Of a stretch of 64,000 bases of DNA, positions 56,462 through 64,000 are shown one piece after another. Position numbers and translations under genes: made by a program. This DNA is from Cercophora sp. LCS_1 (lineage: Eukaryota > Ascomycota > Sordariomycetes > Sordariales > Lasiosphaeriaceae). The number at the start of each line of letters is the position of its first letter. Position 1 is the stretch's first letter. The stretch covers positions 744,001 to 808,000 of the forward strand of contig JAPZLL010000007.1 in the NCBI GenBank assembly GCA_036250225.1. The letters run 5' to 3'. Below the pieces are notes generated by a model. That model saw nothing but the letters and a program-made list of their open reading frames with translations. It was not told the DNA's origin and ran no database searches.

Positions 56462-57993
56462 ATGGCCGCTGTACGTAATTATTACAAACCCATGCAGTGG
56501 AATCGATACTGACGTGCCCATCATATAGCCAGTCGTCACGGTCCCCGAGGGCAAGGAGCTCCGGGGGTTCAACTTCATCGCCGCGCACTCGCACATTCGC
56601 GGCCTAGGCGTCGATGCCGACACGCTAGAGCCAAGGGCCACATCCCAAGGGATGGTTGGCCAGCAAAAGGCGCGCAAGGCAGCTGCTGTTGTTTTGGAGA
56701 TGATCAAGGAAGGGAAGATTGCTGGACGCGCCGTGCTCATTGCCGGTCCTTCGAGGTGCGCTGCTACCAAGCTGAGGTGTTGGTGTGACATGCGCTGACT
56801 AGATCACTCTCATCAGTACCGGGAAAACTGCCATCGCCATGGGCATGGCCCAGTCGCTCGGCGCAGATGTTCCCTTTACCACGATTGCGGCCCCTGAAGT
56901 CTTTTCTCTCGAGATGTCCAAGACCGAAGCGCTCACCCAGGCATTCCGAAAGTCGATAGGTGTCCGGATTAAGGAAGAGAGTGAGATAATGGAGGGCGAG
57001 GTTGTCGAAATTCAGATCGACCGCAGCGTTACCGGCGGGGCCAAGCAGGGGAAGCTCACCATCAAGACCACCGACATGGAGGCCATCTACGACATGGGCA
57101 GCAAGATGATTGATGCCATGACCAAGGAGCGTGTGATGGCAGGTGATATCATCTCGGTCGATAAGTCGTCAGGAAAGATTACCAAGCTCGGTCGGTCCTA
57201 TGCGAGGTCACGCGACTACGACGCGATGGGTGTCGACACAAAGTTCCTGCAGTGCCCAGACGGCGAACTGCAAAAGACCCGGGAGGTTGTGCACACCGTT
57301 ACCCTTCACGACATTGATGTTATCAACTCGAGGACGCAAGGGTTTTTGGCTCTCTTCTCCGGCGACACGGGTGAGATCCGGAGTGAAATCCGCGACCAGA
57401 TCAACACCAAGGTGGGCGAGTGGAAGGAGGAGGGCAAGGCCGAAATTGTGCCCGGTGTGTTGTTCATCGATGAGGTTCATGCGCTGGATATGGAGTGCTT
57501 CTCCTTCCTCAACCGCGCGCTCGAGTCAGAGCTTGCCCCGATCGTCATCATGGCTAGTAACCGGGGTCACGCCAAAATCAGGGGCACCGACTACAAGAGC
57601 CCACACGGCCTGCCGGTTGATATCCTCGACCGCCTGACCATCATCAGCACACACCCATACACCCCAGACGAGATCCGTCAGATCATTTCGATCCGCGCCC
57701 AGGAGGAAGAGGTTGAGCTGACGCCCGATGCCCTCGCCCTCCTCGCCAAGATCGGTCAGGAGGCGGGGCTTCGCTATGCCAGCAACACCATTGCAACAGC
57801 CCAGATAATTAGCGCCAAGAGGCGCGCTAAACAGGTCGACGTTCAAGACGTGCAGGCTAGCTTCAAGCTCTTTTACGACCTTGGTAGAAGCGGAAAGTTT
57901 GTGGCTGAATCAGTCAAGCATCTCATCGGCGACGATGGTACTGCTGAGTTCGCCACTAACGGCCACACCGGCGAGACGATGGATACGAGCTAG
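56462..57993 (+). CDS. RVB2: RuvB-like AAA+ ATPase 2 (reptin, RVB2)
   Basis: Exons 56462-56470, 56529-56755 and 56817-57993 give 470 residues, the length of yeast and human RVB2. Introns are GTACGT...CATATAG and GTGCGC...GCTGAC...CATCAG. The protein begins MAAPVVTVPEG and runs through AAHSHIRGLGVDADTLEP and SQGMVGQ. Walker A is GPSSTGKT (76-83), split by the second intron. The sequence RRSIGVRIKEE-like stretch and DYDAMGVDTKFLQCPDGELQ (insertion domain II) follow, then Walker B LFIDEVH and sensor MASNRGH. RVB1/RVB2 hexamers serve INO80/SWR1 remodelling, R2TP and box C/D snoRNP assembly. The first coding exon holds only three codons, and the ATG was chosen because it restores the standard N-terminus. 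Confidence 0.95.
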
Positions 57994-58304
57994 AATCAGG
58001 GATGAAGTCTTAATACCAGGCGTTACGGTGGGCAAAACCTTTGGTAAGGGTGGGATACTTGTACTTTACATACGGCGTAGGTAGATGCGAGAAATTCGCC
58101 TGGTGGGAGCAGCCAGCAGAATGTTTTCATGTCGCCCTTTCGGACGGTAATTGCAATCGACTGAGTGATGAAGCCCTTAAAGGTCACAAAGCAAGCTTCT
58201 AGTTGTGATGTTCAGCCTGGACAGCTATGTCCTTGGATTTTATGCTGACTTAACCGTCGTAAGGGGCTATTTTGGGGTATCTAAATCCTAATCTCACAGC
58301 AATA
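57994..58304. other. Short convergent intergenic region
   Basis: 310 nt between the 3' ends of RVB2 (+) and the GYF-domain gene (-). AT-richer than its flanks, presumably both 3' UTRs. Confidence 0.5.
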
Positions 58305-59319
58305 TTATACAAACGTAGCAGCTTTTTTCCACCCATTTTCCTCACCCGCTGGTCGAAACTCGACACCCTCGCCAAAATAGCCGGCATCTTGCCAGGCCTT
58401 CATGGTAGGGCCATCAAACGGGCCTTGTTTGTCGGCATTGTCCCGCCCATCAACCCATCTGTATTCCCACATAGTGTTCTTGGGGGTGTCGGAGTCGGAG
58501 CCGTCGCGCTCGGGTGACTCAACCCACGCCTCGCCCGTCTCGTTTCGATATATTCGGACGAGACGCTCGCGTTCTGTGTCGTAGATATTGGGGTAATCCC
58601 TTCCTAGCAGCTTGTCCGCAGCATCGGTGATCTCGTCGATGGCCTGCTTGATTTTGACTTGCTTGGGATCTTGGGCTTCCTTTTCCCCATCCACATCCAT
58701 GGCGTCATCTCCGCCCTTCATCTTCTTCTGTTTCCACTTGGGCACCTTCTTTGGCTTTGTCAGCCCTTTCCCAAGCCTTGCCAGTGCCTCAAGTGCTGTT
58801 TCACCAAGCTCCAACTTGAGAATCAGGCTTTTGAGTAAATCGCCCGTTAGGATGCTGTCGTCCTCCCTTTGTTTTCTCCTCTGCTCCGCATCTCTTTTCT
58901 CGTGTGCAGCCGCGGCCTTCTTAATCTCCTTTTTGCTTAGCCCTTCCAGCCAGCGATCATGGACGGCATCCGCATCCACCGCCTTGCGAATATAATTCCC
59001 CGCCTCATCAAATGCGCCCTCCTCGTTCTCCTGTCGCATGTTGAACGCGTCGATTTTTGGCGCATGCTTCTTCAGCCCACCAGCTCCAACCTCTTCGTCT
59101 AGCCCCTCCTCGGCGATTGCCGCCTCAACGTCGGCCTCGTCCTCGTCACTGCTTCCCCCGCCCTCCTCAAGTTGCACCGTGCCGCCACCTTTGCTGCCCA
59201 ACTCTTGCCCTTCAATATCTTTGTCGTCGAGGAACCTTACCTCCTTATCCTTCCTACCACCTTTTTTCTTGCTCTTGTCTTCTTCATTGTCGTCGTCATC
59301 ATCACCAAACATGTCCACC

Positions 59320-59350
<31 letters not shown>

Positions 59351-59714
59351 CATCCTTTGCGCCTTTCGAGTTGTAACTGTCCATCACATCCGCGAGTTTG
59401 ACATCCTCGCCCTTGTTGCCTCTCGCCTCGGCGCGAGCATTGAAGTTTTCGTTGTCCGAATCCGAGTCATATCCGTCAATATTGACAGCGCCACGCTTCA
59501 TAGCTCTCCCCAAACCACCGATCACATCAGCTGCGAGAACGTCGTCTTCTGCGTCACCGTCATCGTCGCGGGCGCTCGGGGCGAGGGCGGATGGGTTGCG
59601 GACGTCGAACTTGACTTTTTTGGAGCTGCCTGCGTCGGCATCTTCGCCATGATGGGCGCGCGCAAAGGCCTCACCGGCGCGTTTGGGGCGCGCCGCTGAG
59701 AAACGGGAGGACAT
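58305..59714 (-). CDS. GYF-domain spliceosomal protein (Lin1/CD2BP2-like)
   Basis: Single exon, 469 residues. Basic N-terminus (SSRFSAARPKRAGEAF...SSKKVKFDVRNP), as in Lin1/CD2BP2, then GYDSDSDNENF and long acidic runs (poly-Asp near 115-140). A middle helical part carries FDEAGNYIRKAVDADAVHDRWLEGLSK, a conserved block of this family. The GYF domain lies at the C-terminus, about 410-465: WEYRWVDG, GPFDGPTMKAWQDAGYFGEG. GYF domains bind proline-rich peptides; CD2BP2/Lin1 is the U5 snRNP 52K component that leaves before splicing activation. The Asp run corresponds to a CAT/ATC microsatellite in the DNA at 59326-59351. Confidence 0.91.
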
Positions 59715-60190
59715 GGTTGGGTTTTCGGCTGCCTTTGTGTGCCTCGTGTGATGTTTTCGGGTGTCGTTTTGGAACCTGGGAATCCGGCGCAGCGTGGCTG
59801 GTGGAGACTGACTATTCGCAAATGCAATAATAATGATAATAACGAGTGACCCGATTGTTCATCAGACGGGCGGCAGAGAGGAAAAACGTGGGTTTCAGGT
59901 TGACAGCTCTTCATTCTTTCCATGAAGCAAGGCTGGGCCCAAACAGAGGGGAGATGCCGCCACAGGGCGCCACACGCTAACTACCCCACCACACCACCCC
60001 GGCAGGCACCCGGAACCGTTATGTCACCAGGTGTTGCCTTGCGCTGCCCACCTCGAAGCTTTGAAACCCATTTACCAAACCAGCTTTCATTCAAAGCTTC
60101 AAGCTTTCTTACGCTTCCCGCGCACTATTCTGCTTGTCCCCGCAAAAACTTCCCTTGAGGATAGCTTCCCGACCAAAGCTCTCAGCCAAA
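59715..60190. other. Shared divergent promoter (Lin1-like / UFD1)
   Basis: 476 nt between two divergent housekeeping genes. C-rich in the middle (CACCACACCACCCC at about 59985-59999), with repeated AAGCTTT motifs at 60050-60105 on the UFD1 side. No ORF. Confidence 0.5.
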
Positions 60191-61503
60191 ATGGTAAGCG
60201 CCTGCTCCCCCATCTCTCAACCCCTCCATCGCGAGCTCCGAGCCTAACCAGTGCCGCTCCAGTTCAACTCGTGGGGCGGTGCGGGTTTTGACCCAAACAA
60301 CCCCGATCACCTCTACCAGATGGCCCGCGGCGGCATGGGTCGCTCTCGAGGCGCCCAACGTTTCGATGAATACTACCGCTGCTACCCTCTCATCATGGCG
60401 CCCGGCGCCGAGCGACCCGAGCTCAACTACGGATCCAAGATCTTCCTTCCCCCGTCGGCGCTCGACAAAGTGTCACGTCTTCATGTCCAGTGGCCGATCA
60501 TGCTGGAGCTCATCAACGGAGAGAAGGGAAGACATACACATGCTGGTGTCTTGGAGTTTGTGGCCGAGGAGGGAAGGGCATATATCCCACAATGGGTAGG
60601 TCGATAGTGGCGTCCCTACGTAGTAGGAGTCAAAGTACTGACGTTGTCAAGATGATGCAAAGCCTCCAGCTTGATGTTGGAGACATGATTCAGGTCAAGA
60701 CCACCTCCCTCGAGCTTGCCAAGCTGGTCAAGCTCCAACCACAATCAGTCAACTTCCTCGAGATCAGCGACCCTCGCGCAGTTTTGGAGAAGGCATTCCG
60801 GAACTTCGCTGCGCTGACAAAGGGAGACGTCTTTAACTTTGAGTACAACGATGAGGTTTACGACATGGCGGTTCTGGACGTCAAGCCCGAGACAGATAAG
60901 ATGGGTGTCAGCATGATTGAGACAGATGTGAGTGTCGACTTTGCGCCCCCAGTTGGCTACGTCGAGCCAGAGAGACAGCCGCGTGGCAGCGGCACCAGCA
61001 CACCTCGAAGTGGCCGGGGTGTCCCTGGTCTTCCGGCTGGTGGTTTGATGCACAGCCAAGGTACTATGGCGCAGGCCATCAACTATGATGCCATCGCTCC
61101 TGGTGCAGCCGCAACGATGATCGGCAACTTTCTCGGAGAGGGCCAGAAGTTGGCAGTCAAGAAAGGTAGCAAGACTTCAACACCAAAGCCATCGACCCCT
61201 GTCGCCGGTCTGTCAAGCAACATTCTCAAGGACCTTGGCATCCAGAAGAAGCGGAACGGACCGCTCCCCCTGCGCCTGCCCTCCAACAAGCTGTTCCTGG
61301 GTTACGAGGTGAAACCAGTCAAGACAGCTGCGGACAAGGAGAGAGAAGCCGCAAACGCGAAGCAGCCACATTTCCAGGGCCAAGGCCAAACACTTCGCGG
61401 CGGTGCCGTGAAGAGAAAGGGCGATGACGACAAGACCTCTGAAAAGCCTGAAAAAAAGGCCGACGACAGCAAGGGTAGGAGGCTAGACGGCCGCTCAGCG
61501 TAG
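60191..61503 (+). CDS. UFD1: Ubiquitin fusion degradation protein 1
   Basis: Exons 60191-60193, 60263-60595 and 60652-61503 give 395 residues. The first coding exon is the ATG alone (ATG-GTAAGC); the intron has CTAACC and ends CTCCAG. The protein reads MFNSWGGAGFDPN, then FDEYYRCYPL, LNYGSKIFLPPSALDKVSRLHVQWPMLFEL-like text, GRAYIPQWMMQSLQLD and FNFEYNDEVYDMAVLDVKPE, the UFD1 double-psi-barrel region up to about 200. A C-terminal SHP box, F-L-G-E-G-Q-K-L (272-279), fits the Cdc48/p97-binding consensus FxGxGxxL. Ufd1-Npl4-Cdc48 extracts ubiquitinated clients from ER and chromatin. Leaving out the first intron would lose the start, so this splice is obligatory for the family N-terminus. Confidence 0.95.
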
Positions 61504-62830
61504 TTCTGAGCAAATGAAACGACATGGGCTCGGCGTTCTGGTTCGGTTGGGAGTTCACTGGGAGGTATACAATGAAGATAACCGGGAGTAAAGCCAGGCG
61601 GCTGATTTAGAGATTGCTCGTTTGGACGGCTTCTGGGGATGGCCAACGTGTTGTTGGGAAACCTCATGTAATTCCGTCGATACCCAAACTATTCCCCACA
61701 ACCTGTATTGTTTGATTATCAGGTATGATTCCTTGTGTTCCCTTAAGTGGAAGGCAAGGACCTATCATCAACATCCAGGCCCTCCTTGATTTCGAAGCAT
61801 AAGGAGGTTTGAAAAGAGCCAACAAAACTTTCAGAGATCGATCTCAACAAGATCCTTACCAACTATAAGGCACACCGCTGTTACATATCTGTGCTACAAC
61901 ACCATGGACAAGCCTAATCTCAGTTTCAAGTACCTCTGGAGAGCTGGGCCAACCTATGAATATCGGATTCGGGATCGGCTTGTTGGTTTCTCGCAGACCG
62001 AGACCGAAACCTTAGGCCTAGAACAATCGGTCTGAATATAACCTGGCCGATAAAACCCTGGAGGTTTTTTTCACGTCTTTTCATTTAAGTTGTTTGTGTA
62101 TTCACTCATCTCGAGATAAAGCCCGAGTGCGCTGTCAGCGACGGCTTCAAATGCAAGTGCTGTAAGTCATTGGTTGGCGATCCTGCCCTGTCAAAAAAAT
62201 CGGTAGACCACCAAACCCTCGAGAAAATCTAGATGTTTCCAATTATCTACAAAAATCACCAAGGCAGGTGGAAGAATGATGTCAAATGGGTTCAGGGCAC
62301 CGTCATTGTTGCGACGGCTAAAGTGAGGGAAGGAGCGCAAAGAAAAACTTTGGCAGTTGGACAATAGACAATTAAGTCGGCCGAACAATAGGGGTCCGAA
62401 CAATAGGAAACATTAATACTATTGCTCGCCCTCAATACCCACCAGTTATAGGGGCCGTCAACACTTCGTCTCGCAGGAACTTATAAGTGCGAAGACCTCC
62501 AACCAGGATTTTGCTCCCTCCAAGCCTTCACACCAAACCCTAACCCAACCTTTCGGCACATTGTCGGACAAGCAACCTGCCCCACAAACCCAACACCGAG
62601 CAACCCTGCTCTGGTTTGAATAGCAGCACCGGTCCGTCAAGAGCGCACCTTCACCTGACCATCAACCAACCAGCTCGCACGATCCCCACGATCGCAAGCT
62701 TGCACCTGACTTCAGAATCCTCGACAATCAGCTGTCACTGGCAAGCAATTGGTTCAACCCCCCGTTGCACTTTGATGGTTTGACAATCGCTTTCGCCCCT
62801 CCCGACGTTGGACCTGCATCTTCTACCAGC
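61504..62830. other. Intergenic region, no gene seen
   Basis: 1.3 kb between UFD1 and the F-box-like gene. AT-rich, with only random frames. The 62460-62830 part is C-rich, leading to the ATG at 62831. Confidence 0.5.
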
Positions 62831-64000
62831 ATGTCCTCACCCACTCCGCGCCGGCAGTTGAGGCCGCGCCAAGCCAAGGCCGTCGGGGGTCCCTCGGCGG
62901 ACCCAATTGTTCCCGGCACCGGCCGGGTGACCCGTAGCGCCGCTGCGCGTGCTGCCCGCGCCGATGGTGACACGGAGGATTCAGACGATGAGCCTTTGAC
63001 AGCTATCCGCAACAGAAAGCGTCGGGCGCCACAAGGAAATCGACGCTCCAAGCGCGCACAGCATCAAGCGGGATTTTATCAAGAGGGAGAGCACAGCGAC
63101 GTTGAGGAGTATCGACAACCTTCCCCAGAGGTGGAGGTCGCCCCGCGCACCGCTCGACCTCGTCGCACAGCAAGAGTCGACTCCGAGTCCACCACCGAGG
63201 CTGGCCAGATTGTCAAGGCACCACGCAAGACGCCTCGCAAGTTCAAATTTCGACCCGCAATCGACGACGAACCCGTGGATCCCAACGCAATCATTCCGGA
63301 TTGGGCCAGTCTTCCTTACTTTGTCTGGGTCAACATCTTCCAGCATGCGTCACCACTTGATGATCGCTGCGAGGTCTCATGGCTTGTCGAAGCCAGTCTC
63401 CTTTGTCGCGCCTTGTCTGAGCCTGCCCTGACAGCACTTTACGAATGCCCTCCCCTCCTGACGAGGAGCATGGCGCACAAGCTGGTCCCACTTGTGCAGC
63501 AAGACCCCTCCACGACCACCTTCAATTACCGACAGAAGGTGTTGAAGCTTAAAATCGACGTCCAAGAAATCGTCGCCAAAAATTACCGTGGCAAGCCCTT
63601 GGACCTCCAGGCGCTTGTTGCGCACCTTCCTCGGCTCGCCGTGATTGACTTTACGCACCCGAAGGATGCGCCGCCCTACCGGCTGCTCGACGACAACCTG
63701 CGGTGGTGCTACCCCGCCGCATTGTTTGACGGCCTCGCTGCCACCGAGTGGCCCGGCCCAGATGGGCAGCTTGTGCAGACCAAGCCGCGCCCGACGCAGC
63801 TCACCGGTTGGCGGTGGAACCGCCGCCTGATGGGCCCGGCCATCGACCTGGCCAAAATTGAACAGCTTCACCTCACGAAGCCCATGGCGAGCCTGAAGAA
63901 AATCTCGTTCGTCAACTACCAGGTCCCTTCGCTCCACGAGTTGCCGGTGTTGGATGAGGACTTGGCCAAGGTGCGCGACTACGAGCACATCGCCGCCCTA
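62831..64000 (+). CDS. F-box/Amn1-like protein, cut by the window end
   Basis: 390 codons open to the last base, no intron seen so far. Residues 1-150 are basic and disordered (PRRQLRPRQAK, RNRKRRAPQGNRRSKRAQ). From about 155 an F-box-like segment reads IIPDWASLPYFVWVNIFQHASPLDD...SWLVEASLLCRALSEPALTALYECPPL, followed by regular hydrophobic segments (LKLKIDVQEIV, LVAHLPRLAVIDF, IEQLHLTKPMASLKKISFVNYQVPSLHEL) that look like the start of a leucine-rich-repeat array. This order matches fungal Amn1-like F-box proteins, substrate adaptors of SCF ligases. The 3' part is outside the window, so the repeat count and end are unknown. Confidence 0.74.
   Translation, partial: MSSPTPRRQLRPRQAKAVGGPSADPIVPGTGRVTRSAAARAARADGDTEDSDDEPLTAIRNRKRRAPQGNRRSKRAQHQAGFYQEGEHSDVEEYRQPSPEVEVAPRTARPRRTARVDSESTTEAGQIVKAPRKTPRKFKFRPAIDDEPVDPNAIIPDWASLPYFVWVNIFQHASPLDDRCEVSWLVEASLLCRALSEPALTALYECPPLLTRSMAHKLVPLVQQDPSTTTFNYRQKVLKLKIDVQEIVAKNYRGKPLDLQALVAHLPRLAVIDFTHPKDAPPYRLLDDNLRWCYPAALFDGLAATEWPGPDGQLVQTKPRPTQLTGWRWNRRLMGPAIDLAKIEQLHLTKPMASLKKISFVNYQVPSLHELPVLDEDLAKVRDYEHIAAL

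Noticed and set aside
59038..59699. Overlapping plus-strand frames opposite the GYF-domain gene
   Set aside because: Ser- and Ile/His-rich complements of acidic runs and the CAT/ATC microsatellite; not genes.

Overview
The window comes from a filamentous ascomycete, most likely a Sordariomycete. This rests on short introns of about 50-110 nt with GT(A/R)NGT donors and CTAAC/CTGAC branch sites, on pyrimidine-rich leaders ending in CAAG or AAA before ATG, and on a gene set typical of Pezizomycotina. No prokaryotic, viral or organellar block was seen. The species cannot be named from sequence alone.

Layout. 1-7.5 kb: no recognisable gene, some microsatellites and one imperfect direct repeat. 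7.5-16.6 kb: DDHD-domain lipase (-), CoA-binding protein (+, one intron), a tRNA-derived SINE-like element, an aldo-keto reductase (-), and a selenoprotein O homologue (+). 17.5-23.1 kb: an 8-repeat Pumilio protein (-, three exons), mitoribosomal mS33 (-, four exons), and a divergently placed nuclear RNase III (+). 25.6-26.5 kb: a tail-anchored acyl-CoA-binding protein of Atg37/ACBD5 type. 27.2-43.9 kb: a neighbourhood of small Myb/SANT-like nuclear proteins. 45.4-64 kb: a small membrane protein with a candidate Atg8-interacting motif, a large charged nuclear protein with a possible AFF/Ebp1-like C-terminus, a coiled-coil protein, RVB2, a Lin1/CD2BP2-type GYF protein, UFD1, and a truncated F-box/Amn1-like gene.

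The most unusual structure is at 31.1-33.6 kb on the minus strand. Six tandem, diverged exons (called M2-M7 here) each start with their own ATG. Each encodes 46-54 residues of a Myb-like helical unit and ends in a phase-2 donor at the equivalent codon. Only one set of downstream exons exists (31137-31209 and 31261-31590), and it supplies the rest of the third helix (QHLQKLRR) and a nuclear, SUMO-motif-rich tail. The gaps between modules are 139-255 nt of pyrimidine-rich sequence, too short for private 3' exons. The AGs tested upstream of M3, M4, M6 and M7 would join out of frame, and none was seen before M5. The simplest reading is a fungal alternative-first-exon array, analogous in layout to clustered protocadherin or UGT1A loci. 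It would yield six proteins of 180-188 residues with different DNA-binding halves and a common tail. Related single-copy genes at 27.2, 39.9 and 43.0 kb flank it. Two share the phase-2 intron in helix 3, and three members of the neighbourhood carry several psi-K-x-E motifs. Another related but phase-incompatible unit (M1) lies just upstream at 34.1-34.36 kb.

The rest of the window is ordinary housekeeping: RNA processing (RNase III, Lin1), chromatin and snoRNP assembly (RVB2), proteolysis (UFD1, F-box), mitochondrial translation and redox (mS33, SelO, PUF), and lipid metabolism (DDHD, ACBP). Several genes are in divergent pairs with shared short promoters (mS33/RNase III, Lin1/UFD1, coiled-coil/RVB2).
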